Assembly (NCBI GenBank): GCA_020882975.1
Contig: JAHRFD010000014.1
Span: forward strand, 62,001 to 126,000
DNA: 64,000 nucleotides
DNA from: Microcoleus sp. EPA2
GTDB taxonomy: Bacteria > Cyanobacteriota > Cyanobacteriia > Cyanobacteriales > Microcoleaceae
Direction of reading: 5' to 3'
The translations under genes and the position numbers were made by a program. Shown here piece by piece: positions 45,910-53,644 of the stretch. The number at the start of each line of letters is the position of its first letter. Positions within the stretch are counted from its first letter, which is position 1. The notes beneath the pieces were generated by a model. That model was not told the DNA's origin. It searched no databases and worked only from the letters and a program-made list of their open reading frames with translations.

Positions 45910-46494
45910 CTAGGCTTCAATACCTGGTACTTTGCGATAGATATCTGGCAGGGTTAACTCACAATCAACACTAGGCAAATAGAGAAACTGCGATCGTTCT
46001 ACCCCTACTCTATCTGTCACTTCATGTCGCAGCCATAGACCATCCTTAAGGGTGTAATGAACAATCTGTTGCTCAGTCTGGCTGACTAACACATAGTCTT
46101 CTAATGTGGAACAGGTTTGGTAATCGGCAAACTTTTCCGTACTATCAAAATTTGCCGTAGATTTTGATAATACTTCAATAATCAGTTTAGGGTAGCGGAT
46201 AAAATCCTCGGTGGTCGTGATGTCCTCTGGATGGCAAGTTACAACAACATCGGGGTAATAGTAACAGTCTGCTGTTTCTAGCCTCACCTTAATATCCGAT
46301 GCCATGACAAGACACGGCTGCTCTTTCAGATGAACATTGAGCAGTGACGATAGATTGCCAGCAATCACCACATGGGGTTTTTTAGCCCCAGCCATGGCGT
46401 AGACACGCCCCCGACGGTACTCGTGCTTGATGGGGCTGACACGCTCAGCTTCTAGGTAGTCTTCGGGGGAGATGTAGAAGTGTTGGGCAACCAT
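45910..46494 (-). CDS. Uma2-family (DUF820) putative endonuclease
   Basis: 194 residues from ATG 46494 (MVAQHFYISPEDYLEAERVS); a longer start would overlap the upstream HEAT-repeat gene. It has the PD-(D/E)xK-like core of the family: PDVVVTCHPED, then LIIEVLSKSTANFDSTEKFADYQT. Cyanobacterial genomes carry dozens of these genes with no established role. A second member is at 57274. Confidence 0.88.
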   Translation of the reverse strand: MVAQHFYISPEDYLEAERVSPIKHEYRRGRVYAMAGAKKPHVVIAGNLSSLLNVHLKEQPCLVMASDIKVRLETADCYYYPDVVVTCHPEDITTTEDFIRYPKLIIEVLSKSTANFDSTEKFADYQTCSTLEDYVLVSQTEQQIVHYTLKDGLWLRHEVTDRVGVERSQFLYLPSVDCELTLPDIYRKVPGIEA

Positions 46495-46546
46495 AGAATG
46501 TGAAGATGACTGAGAAGGGCTATAGTGTTTTATTGTACTAATTATT

Positions 46547-47293
46547 TCAAAAATTTCCTTCCATTTCCAAGTCTTCAATTATCTGCAAACCGCGCGGATC
46601 GCCGACTCGCAACAGCGAAGATTTAGCATCTTCTCGCACGCCCATATCTTCGTCTTCTTCTAAAGATTCAATCAAAGCATCGATCGCCCCGGCATACACT
46701 ACATTATTCGGCAATTCGCGGGCTAGTTGCCCGATCGCCCAAGCAGAGTTACTTCGCACAGCAGACACAGCATCTCGGCGCAGCGATTGAATCAACGGCG
46801 GAATCGCAGCAATCACCACATAGTAACCAACCTTTGCCATCTGACCTAGGGAACTGGCAGCCCACAAACGCACCGCTGAAATATCAGTTTTCAAAGCATC
46901 AATTAAAGGTACTAAAGCGCGATGATCCCGGCAATTGCCCAGAGCCCAAACTACTCCTTTGCGAACGTAACCGTTCCAATCCCGGTTTAGTTGGTCAATC
47001 AGGGGTTCCACAGCATCGGGACTCGGATTTCTGCCCAAGGCATAGGCTGCGCTCACCCGCACTAAGGGGCAGCCGTCTCTCAACAAAATAATTAAATGTG
47101 GAATTGCTCGCTCCTCTTGCAATTCGCAAAAAGCCCGCGCCGCCATCATTCGGTGCTGAGCTTCTGGAGATTCGAGTAAAGGCAGCATTTCCTCTGGATC
47201 TGGCAGCGGGGGTTCGGATTCTTCGAGTTGATCCAAATAGCTTTCCAGTTCCAAGTCGGTATCAATGGCGATCGGGTAGTCGTTATTGTGCAT
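46547..47293 (-). CDS. HEAT-repeat protein (possibly IaiH-like)
   Basis: 248 residues. An acidic N-terminal part (LELESYLDQLEESEPPLPDPEEML) is followed by about six HEAT repeats, for example RAIPHLIILLRDGCPLVRVSAAYALGR and ALVPLIDALKTDISAVRLWAASSLGQ. No catalytic motif. The arrangement recalls the Synechocystis IaiH protein, which binds the iron-sulfur scaffold IscA, but that match is from memory. Other cyanobacterial HEAT proteins act as bilin lyases or phycobilisome factors, so this alternative remains. Confidence 0.82.
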   Translation of the reverse strand: MHNNDYPIAIDTDLELESYLDQLEESEPPLPDPEEMLPLLESPEAQHRMMAARAFCELQEERAIPHLIILLRDGCPLVRVSAAYALGRNPSPDAVEPLIDQLNRDWNGYVRKGVVWALGNCRDHRALVPLIDALKTDISAVRLWAASSLGQMAKVGYYVVIAAIPPLIQSLRRDAVSAVRSNSAWAIGQLARELPNNVVYAGAIDALIESLEEDEDMGVREDAKSSLLRVGDPRGLQIIEDLEMEGNF

Positions 47294-47334
47294 AAAAAAA
47301 CTTTACTGCACTGAGGATGCTCCTGGGCAACTCA

Positions 47335-47395
47335 GTCGGTTGGCTGTTGTCGGTTGGCTGTCGTCGGTTGGCTGTTATCTGTTGTCTGTTGTCTG
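47335..47395. repeat. Degenerate heptamer array (GTTGGCTGT/GTTGTCTGT)
   Basis: Short tandem units of the type GTCGGTTGGCTGTT repeated three times, then shorter TGTTGTC units, between the GNAT and HEAT-repeat genes. Confidence 0.75.
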
Positions 47396-47430
47396 CCCCC
47401 AATCAGGAATAACGAATAACAACTAACCAA

Positions 47431-47967
47431 TTATAAAGATTTTATCATCGAGAGGGAATGACTTTTATATCCTAATTTTTGATACAGATTCAATGCGGGC
47501 TGATTACTCATAAATACTTGCAAACCAATTTGTCGATCGCCCCTTTTTCTTACCCAATTTTCCGCATGATTAACTAAGGACTTACCGATTCCCAAACGGC
47601 GGTGTTCCCGCGATACATACAGCAGAAAAATGTGAGAGTAGCGTTCTCCGGTGCATTGGTCGATCGCATTTCCCAACCACAAACATCCCACAGCCGATTT
47701 GAGATTTTGAACTTGAGATTTCGGCTTTGGTTGAGAAGATGGAAGTGCCGATAAATTTGCTTCCTCTTCCCCCATGTTGTTCTGACACTCCACCAACCAA
47801 AGCGGTGTCTGCTTGGAAAAATATTGCTCAACTGTTTGAGCCAAATGTCCCAATTCCCCATCTGGGTAAAGCTCTCCATAGGTCCGGTGCATAAACTTTA
47901 CCAAAATTGCCCGATCGAGTCCAGAACCCGATCGCAGCCCATAGCCCGGTATCAGATCCCCAGACAT
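47431..47967 (-). CDS. GNAT-family N-acetyltransferase
   Basis: 178 residues from ATG 47967; a GTG at 47982 would overlap the upstream stop. The GNAT core is clear: HIFLLYVSREHRRLGIGKSLVNHAENWVRKRG (acetyl-CoA motif A, RRLGIGKS) and LQVFMSNQPALNLYQKLGYKSHS (motif B). A Gln/Ser/Lys-rich insert (about 70-90) interrupts the N-terminal part. Substrate unknown. The start follows the stop of the small membrane-protein gene by four bases, so translation is coupled. Confidence 0.88.
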   Translation of the reverse strand: MSGDLIPGYGLRSGSGLDRAILVKFMHRTYGELYPDGELGHLAQTVEQYFSKQTPLWLVECQNNMGEEEANLSALPSSQPKPKSQVQNLKSAVGCLWLGNAIDQCTGERYSHIFLLYVSREHRRLGIGKSLVNHAENWVRKRGDRQIGLQVFMSNQPALNLYQKLGYKSHSLSMIKSL

Positions 47968-47971
47968 CTGA

Positions 47972-48175
47972 TTAGCCAACACAGTTCGGGGAATAGTTGA
48001 AGCCCAACAAAATCTGATGCACCGAGGTCGCTTGCTTTTGTTGACTCACTTCCTCAATCGGTGCTGGGGCAGCCATGTCGGCTGGCAAAAAGATGCGAGC
48101 GCTCACTGCTACGAGGGCAGCGAAAAATACTAATACTGCTATCAATGGAGCAATGTATTGACGAATGATAGTCAT
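47972..48175 (-). CDS. Small single-pass membrane protein upstream of GNAT
   Basis: 67 residues with one membrane segment (IAPLIAVLVFFAALVAVSARIF, about 8-29) and an Ala/Pro/Gln tail ending NYSPNCVG. Not a lipoprotein by motif. No family recognised. The tight coupling to the GNAT gene and plain coding character support it as real. Confidence 0.65.
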   Translation of the reverse strand: MTIIRQYIAPLIAVLVFFAALVAVSARIFLPADMAAPAPIEEVSQQKQATSVHQILLGFNYSPNCVG

Positions 48176-48312
48176 AAGCGCAAAAATCTTAATTGGGAAG
48201 TTGATAATTTAAAGTATACCATATAAAGGCGAGCGGTTATAATTAATTTAAATGCACAATTAGGTCGCTGACTGGGCGGTCCTCAATACCAACAAACACC
48301 AAACATAATATT

Positions 48313-49680
48313 ATGAGTTCCTCCCCTGCGGTTTATGAAGCTCTAGCCAAATCAATTGTTTATTTGAACGATCGACCAGACTCGCAAAATCTAGTTGCCC
48401 GTTTTCTAGACACTAACGGCTACTATATCGATCGCATCTTCGACGATACCCAAACGGGTCTGTATGCGATCGGCTTCGGTGCAGTAGATCCCAAAACCCC
48501 CCCCGTTCTGGTATTTCGGGGCACCGACTTTATCGGCGACGATGCTATATTTTCCGACTCGCCCAACATTGGTTTTGCCGAATTTGAAAACAACAAAGAT
48601 GCGATCGAAAACTGGCTCCAAGAAATCAGGGAAAATACATCTCAAAATCCCAATCAGTTATTACCGGATACCATCGGTCACAGTGTAGGTGGTGCTATAG
48701 CTCAAATAGTCGCCACCGAATTTAGTTCGATTACTGGCGATATATTTACTTTCAACTCTCCCGGAGTCTCAAAAACTACAGTAAACGCATTTAAGAAAAA
48801 CCTGACCAGAATTGGCAATAAAAATGTTAATCACTACATTGTCAGCGGAGATATCATCAGCCTGTTTGGCGAAGAATTTTTACCAGGAAAAGTATTTTTT
48901 CAAACTTTTACAGACCCCAATATTGAACCACTAACTGTCTTAGCCAAGCATCGCTCAGAAAAGCTGCTCACTAATCCCCCACCAGGTTTTTTCCAAAGGC
49001 AAATTGCTGTAGAAGACTTGAACAGTCCAGAATTGACCTATAACAACGACTCCGATTTTAATGAATTTATAGCGGCGATGAACTTTGCCCTACCAGAAGT
49101 GTCAATAGCAATCAGAACCAGAGCAGGTGCAGAAAGTTTAAGAACATCTCCAGAATTCTCTTTACTGGAACTCATCAAAGAAATTCAAATTGGTTTAGCT
49201 CCCCTACAACCAAACTATTTATTAGGAGACGATCGCAACAATGCAGCCACCGGGGGCAGTGGAGATGATACGATTATCGGCAACGGCGGTAACGATACTC
49301 TCAGGGGCAATAGAGGTAACGACAGTATCACTGGCGGTGGCGGAGACGACTTCTTATACGGCGGCAGAAATAACGATTATTTAAACGGAGGCGACGGAGA
49401 CGATTTGATTGCCGGCGAGTTGGGCAACGATGTTTTAATTGGTGGCAGTGGACGCGATCGTTTTGTATTAGAATCCGGTGGAGGCTCAGATACGATCGTA
49501 GACTTTGAAGACTCTCAAGATTTAATTGCACTGTCACGGGGTCTAACTTTTGCTCAAATTAAAATTACTCAAGGTAATGACGGAGTTTTAATTAGTCTCC
49601 TGAATAATGGCTCCATTCTTGCTAATATTACTGGCGTATCTGCCAGTCAGATTTCGCGACCAGATTTTGTCCAGATTTAG
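48313..49680 (+). CDS. Lipase-like RTX protein 1
   Basis: 455 residues. An N-terminal alpha/beta-hydrolase (class 3 lipase-like) domain has VLVFRGTD and the nucleophile elbow DTIGHSVGGAIAQIVATEF (Ser of GHSVG). Five or so glycine/aspartate RTX nonapeptides (GGSGDDTIIGNGGNDTLRGN...) follow at about 312-390, then a beta region with DTIVDFEDSQDLI. There is no N-terminal signal; RTX proteins leave by type I secretion using a C-terminal signal and fold on binding Ca2+ outside. The next gene is a close paralogue, same strand. Confidence 0.88.
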   Translation: MSSSPAVYEALAKSIVYLNDRPDSQNLVARFLDTNGYYIDRIFDDTQTGLYAIGFGAVDPKTPPVLVFRGTDFIGDDAIFSDSPNIGFAEFENNKDAIENWLQEIRENTSQNPNQLLPDTIGHSVGGAIAQIVATEFSSITGDIFTFNSPGVSKTTVNAFKKNLTRIGNKNVNHYIVSGDIISLFGEEFLPGKVFFQTFTDPNIEPLTVLAKHRSEKLLTNPPPGFFQRQIAVEDLNSPELTYNNDSDFNEFIAAMNFALPEVSIAIRTRAGAESLRTSPEFSLLELIKEIQIGLAPLQPNYLLGDDRNNAATGGSGDDTIIGNGGNDTLRGNRGNDSITGGGGDDFLYGGRNNDYLNGGDGDDLIAGELGNDVLIGGSGRDRFVLESGGGSDTIVDFEDSQDLIALSRGLTFAQIKITQGNDGVLISLLNNGSILANITGVSASQISRPDFVQI

Positions 49681-49928
49681 ATAATTTCTGATTCCTGTGA
49701 AGATTTTAGTCATCATCGGGAGCGATAATCACTAAAGTCCTGAATCACATGAAAATTGTACATAAGTAAATCTACTTAATTAAAGGCAAAATAGAGGTGA
49801 CTAAAAAGCTTGCTGTCTGAACATTGTTCCTTATTGCTTTTTTATTCTACTTAAACGATCGCTAGTGTAAACTTAATTAAGTAGCTGAAACAGCAATCCC
49901 AAATCAACATAAAGGAAATAACAAAAAT

Positions 49929-51287
49929 ATGGCTTCTTCCCCCGCAGTTTACGAAAATATAGCCAAGCGATTAGTTTATATAGATGACAACCCCCAGTTA
50001 CAACCTGTTGTTCAAGGTGGTTTAACCGCCGCCGGCTATCGAATCGATCGCACCTTCGACGATCCAACCACCGGATTTCACGCGATCGGCTTAATCTCCA
50101 CCACCCCAGACAAACCGCCAGTTTTAGTATTTCGTGGCGGTGATACGGCGATCGACGATGTTGCATTCGGAGACAGGCGAGGTGTGGGTTTCAACCAATT
50201 TGAAGCCAACAAACAAGCATTAGAAAATTGGCTGACACAAATCAGTCAAGATACCACAAAAAACCCCAACCGCTTACCACCAGACGTTCTCGGCCACAGC
50301 TTGGGCGGTGCTTTAACCCAGCTAGCAGCCACCGAATTCACATCCGCGATCGGAGATGTTGTCACTTTCAATTCCCCCGGAATTGCTCGAAATACAGTCA
50401 ATACATTTACCCAAAAAGCCGGCGCAGGCAAGAATGTAACTCACTACATTGTCAGCGGAGACTTTGTGAGTTTGGGTGGAGAAGCTTTTCTACCCGGACA
50501 AGTTATTTTACAAACATTTACCGATCCGGTTATCAATCCACTCTTAGTCCTAGATAAACATACTCAATCAGGCCTATTAACAACTCCCCCTCTAGGTTTA
50601 ATTCAGACAGAAATCTCGGTCAACCAGTTGAGCAGCCCTGACTTTACTTTCACAGATTCCGACTATTTAGAGCTATTAGCTGGCTTAGATTTTGCCTTAC
50701 CAGCACAGGGAGCAGCACTGAAATCACGCAGCACCACAGAGCAATTGAGAACCACACCTGGAGCCTCTTTTTTTGGAGTTATAACTCAAATCCAAGGTGC
50801 TCTAGCGCTGTCTCAACCTAATAACTTAGTAGGCGACGATGCCAACAATACAGCCTCCGGTTTTGCCGGGGACGATGTGATTGTTGGCAACGGGGGAAAC
50901 GATACTCTCACTGGCAATCGTAACAATGATATCATTAGTGGTGGTAGTGGTAATGACCAGCTATTCGGCGGCAAAGGAGATGATAATTTAAACGGGGATA
51001 CAGGGGACGATACCCTCGTTGGGGGAGTCGGTTCAGATCTGTTAATTGGCGGCGCGGGACGCGACGTGTTCGTGTTAGGAATAGGGGCAGGTAATGACAC
51101 CATAATCGACTTTCAACAGGGTGAAGATTTAATCGGTTTGACCAAAGGTCTTACCTTTAACCAACTCACAATTAATGCCAGCGATTTTTCAACTCTGCTC
51201 CAATTTACCAGCACTGGTGAAGTTCTTGCCAGTTTCATTGGTCCTCAAGCAAACACTCTGACAGCTAGGGATTTCATCTCCATTTAA
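49929..51287 (+). CDS. Lipase-like RTX protein 2 (tandem paralogue)
   Basis: 452 residues, colinear with the previous gene: SPAVYENIAKRLVYIDDNPQ, VLVFRGGDTAIDDV (Gly-Gly where the first has Gly-Thr), the nucleophile motif GHSLGGALTQLAATEF, then RTX repeats (GGNDTLTGNRNNDIISGGSGND...) and DTIIDFQQGEDLIGL at the end. The 248-base gap between the pair holds no gene. The variable RGG/RGT position is next to the predicted oxyanion region, so activity or specificity may differ. Confidence 0.88.
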   Translation: MASSPAVYENIAKRLVYIDDNPQLQPVVQGGLTAAGYRIDRTFDDPTTGFHAIGLISTTPDKPPVLVFRGGDTAIDDVAFGDRRGVGFNQFEANKQALENWLTQISQDTTKNPNRLPPDVLGHSLGGALTQLAATEFTSAIGDVVTFNSPGIARNTVNTFTQKAGAGKNVTHYIVSGDFVSLGGEAFLPGQVILQTFTDPVINPLLVLDKHTQSGLLTTPPLGLIQTEISVNQLSSPDFTFTDSDYLELLAGLDFALPAQGAALKSRSTTEQLRTTPGASFFGVITQIQGALALSQPNNLVGDDANNTASGFAGDDVIVGNGGNDTLTGNRNNDIISGGSGNDQLFGGKGDDNLNGDTGDDTLVGGVGSDLLIGGAGRDVFVLGIGAGNDTIIDFQQGEDLIGLTKGLTFNQLTINASDFSTLLQFTSTGEVLASFIGPQANTLTARDFISI

Positions 51288-51316
51288 TAGAAATCTACCC
51301 CAAATATTGATTGTGT

Positions 51317-51335
51317 GGCAGGCAACCAGCCTGCC
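51317..51335. terminator. Hairpin between RTX 2 and the AmpG-like gene
   Basis: Perfect 7-bp stem GGCAGGC / GCCTGCC with loop AACCA between convergent genes, followed by CTTTA. Likely a shared transcript end. Confidence 0.7.
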
Positions 51336-51344
51336 CTTTACTGA

Positions 51345-52709
51345 TTAATCTGGATCGTCCAGTCCAGGTCTGGGCATAGATGCTAATTTTGATTCATCTT
51401 CTAGTGGCAAAAAGAAGATTGTCATCATACCTGGAATCACAGCCAGTGCACTCATCAAGAAATAATTTTGATAGCCCAGATTCGCCTGCAAATAGCCACT
51501 AAAAACCCCAGGAATTAGCACTCCGGCGGCCATGAAGGCTGTGGTAATTGCATAATGGGAGGCTTCATATTCCGGGCGGACAGTCCGCATCAGGAACACT
51601 GTATAAGCAGCTACGCCCAGCCCATAGGTAAATTGCTCGATCGAATTTACGACATAAGCCCATTCAATCCCCGGTTGATTGATTGCCAACAGCCAATACA
51701 GCACGTTAGTAGAGTTTTGCAAAATAGCCGTCGGCCACATCCATTTTTTCAGTCCTTGTTTCGCAATTAAATAGCCCCCTAACAGCCCTCCAATTAACAG
51801 AAACATTACCCCTAAAGTACCCGATAACAAGCCCATATCCGAGGTAGAAACCGCTAATCCTCCTTTTTCCACTTTATCCATTAAAAATGGAGGAGCCATT
51901 TTAAAAGTCAAGGCATCTCCCAATCTAAAAATCAAGACATAAGTTACAATCCAACCAATTTTATCTTGCTGAAAATAGGTGATAAATGACTCCAAAAAAG
52001 TGGTGGTTTGCCGAGGTGTACCCGCTTCCTCCGCATAATTTCTAGGATAGGGCAGATACCACCGTTGAAAGAGATAAATCAGCACAAACATAATGGCACA
52101 AATGCCAAAAGCTGTCGCCCATCCGTAGCTAAGGGCAGTCACGTTAAAAGACGAACCCAAAAAAGACAACTGAATGTCTTGATATACTTTGGTATCGCTA
52201 CCATTTCCCGTCACTAAATACTGTTCTGCTAGTTTACCAGCCAAAAAAACCAAGACACCGCTACCGACAATGACAGCACCTCTATAAGCCGTGTTGCGCA
52301 CCCCGACAAATAGTGCTTGTTGGTCTTTATTAAGCGTGTTTAAATAAAATCCGTCAATGGCGATGTCGTGAGTAGCCGAAACAAAGGCAATGGCCGTAAA
52401 AATGACCAGCGATATCATAATAGGATGGGGTGTTAACACACCAAAAGCTAGGAAAGCGAACAAAAAAGCACAAAGGATTTCCATGTTTAAAATCCACTTA
52501 CGCTTAGTTGAATACAAATCAACTACGGGGCCCCACAAACCTTTTAACACCCAAGGAAAAGACAAAAGACTTGTCAATCCGATCAGTTCGTTGCTGGTTC
52601 CCAAACCTTTCAAAAAAATCACCGACATTAAATTAACGACGGTGTAAGGGAGACCTTGGGCGAAGTATAATACTGATACCCACAATCCAGCGTTATGTTT
52701 TTTTTCCAT
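51345..52709 (-). CDS. MFS transporter, AmpG/muropeptide permease type
   Basis: 454 residues with about 12 membrane segments. Family features: the start GLWVSVLYFAQGLPYTVVNLMSVIFLKGLG, the loop WGPVVDLYSTKRKW after TM2, and ATHDIAIDGFYLNTL in TM4, all typical of AmpG/PAT1-like MFS proteins that import muropeptides or acetyl-CoA. The likely role is peptidoglycan fragment recycling, but the cyanobacterial branch is not characterised. I start at the ATG at 52709 rather than the in-frame TTG two codons before. Confidence 0.85.
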   Translation of the reverse strand: MEKKHNAGLWVSVLYFAQGLPYTVVNLMSVIFLKGLGTSNELIGLTSLLSFPWVLKGLWGPVVDLYSTKRKWILNMEILCAFLFAFLAFGVLTPHPIMISLVIFTAIAFVSATHDIAIDGFYLNTLNKDQQALFVGVRNTAYRGAVIVGSGVLVFLAGKLAEQYLVTGNGSDTKVYQDIQLSFLGSSFNVTALSYGWATAFGICAIMFVLIYLFQRWYLPYPRNYAEEAGTPRQTTTFLESFITYFQQDKIGWIVTYVLIFRLGDALTFKMAPPFLMDKVEKGGLAVSTSDMGLLSGTLGVMFLLIGGLLGGYLIAKQGLKKWMWPTAILQNSTNVLYWLLAINQPGIEWAYVVNSIEQFTYGLGVAAYTVFLMRTVRPEYEASHYAITTAFMAAGVLIPGVFSGYLQANLGYQNYFLMSALAVIPGMMTIFFLPLEDESKLASMPRPGLDDPD

Positions 52710-52877
52710 TGCCAAGATATTTTACCTAGTTACTTATGAGATTTACTGAGTGCGATCGGCATTTTCCGGGATGTCAAACTGCTTGCATCACAGTATATGG
52801 CATTGCGATACCAACGGCCGCAATATAAGCTTTGTATCTTAGCATCATTACACCTCAGAAATGCTTTGATTTGTCGA

Positions 52878-52910
52878 TTGACACTCTCAGGTCTAAAGAC
52901 GCTGAGATTC
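52878..52910 (-). mobile_element. Right end of an IS200/IS605-type element (subterminal hairpin)
   Basis: Read on the minus strand just after the tnpB stop: a stem CTCAG...CTGAG with inner GTCTTTAGAC, then AGTGTCAA. A hairpin followed by GTGTCAA is what I expect at the right end of cyanobacterial IS605-group elements, and at the 3' end of TnpB omega RNAs. The left end and any tnpA are not visible, so the element is incomplete. Confidence 0.6.
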
Positions 52911-53430
52911 TTAAGAAATTTCGTTCTTAATATCCTGATTGCTCAGGTTCCCAAACTCACCACGTTTGCCTGTCCGGCGTGGTGATATCTTTTGGGCGTT
53001 TAGGTGTTGAACACCAGGTTTCGCGGAGTCCCCGCGTACCATTTTCAAAGCTCGATCTCCAATCGTTTTTGCAGCGCCAATATCGGCGTGTTCGTGATAT
53101 CCACATTCTACACAGATGAATTTTTCACCATCTCTATTTGATTTGTCGATCTGACCGCAATTCCTGCATTCTTGACTAGAATGTTTGGGATTAACTTTGA
53201 TTACGATTTTTCCTTGCTTTGCAGCTAGATACTCAATCTTTAATCCCAAATCTCCCCAACTTGCATCGGAGATAGCACGATTCAATCCCTTTTTTCTGGA
53301 TTGCCCGTTCTTCAGAAACCTTCCAGTTTTCTCATCACTTTTTACCTTGCATCGACGCATCATCCCAGAGATATTTAAATCTTCTATGGCAATCACATCG
53401 ACGTTACGAGATACTATTAAATTCGCAGCT
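52911..53430 (-). pseudogene. tnpB: TnpB (IS200/IS605 family) C-terminal fragment
   Basis: About 172 codons of TnpB remain. Present: the RuvC-II Glu in VIAIEDLNISGMMR, the zinc finger (CRNCGQ ... CVECGY) and the RuvC-III Asp in HADIGAAKTIG. Missing: the whole N-terminal half, including the wedge/recognition domains and RuvC-I Asp. The open frame extends to 53501, but its first residues (MGFGKISTAGNN...) fall in the neighbouring restriction-gene sequence and are not TnpB. It cannot be an active nuclease. Confidence 0.88.
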
Positions 53431-53629
53431 TTCCATATTGCTGCTTCATAAAGTCCATGATTGGTGTTATTCCCAGCAGTGGAGATTTTGCCAAATCCCA
53501 TGATTCTGCTGGCTTGATCTCCAGCAAAGCAAGCAGGGTTAAGGCTGAACGTTCGTTAAGCTGCCCTTTTGGAAAGCCAAGTGCTGCAAGTATTTCTAAA
53601 GCTTCATTGATGTGATTTTCGCTAGTCAT
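53417..53629 (-). pseudogene. BsuBI/PstI-type restriction endonuclease, N-terminal fragment
   Basis: The 70-residue frame matches the N-terminal domain of BsuBI/PstI restriction enzymes: EALEILAALGFPKGQLNERS followed by ALTLLALLEI and SPLLGITPIMDFMKQQYGK. In full-length enzymes this continues to a catalytic domain of about 250 more residues. Here homology stops at GK (about 53430), where the tnpB fragment begins, and three stray residues then lead to a stop. I found no continuation beyond the IS right end. It sits 15 bases after the methyltransferase stop, as expected for its partner. Confidence 0.85.
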
Positions 53630-53644
53630 TTGGTGATTTTATAA

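Noticed and set aside
52740-52877. Rest of the restriction endonuclease beyond the IS end
   Set aside because: I read the minus-strand frames past the IS right end and found no sequence resembling the BsuBI/PstI catalytic domain, only short stop-interrupted frames.
53431-53501. N-terminal residues MGFGKISTAGNN as part of TnpB
   Set aside because: This stretch lies in the out-of-frame restriction endonuclease sequence; TnpB similarity begins only at about 53430.
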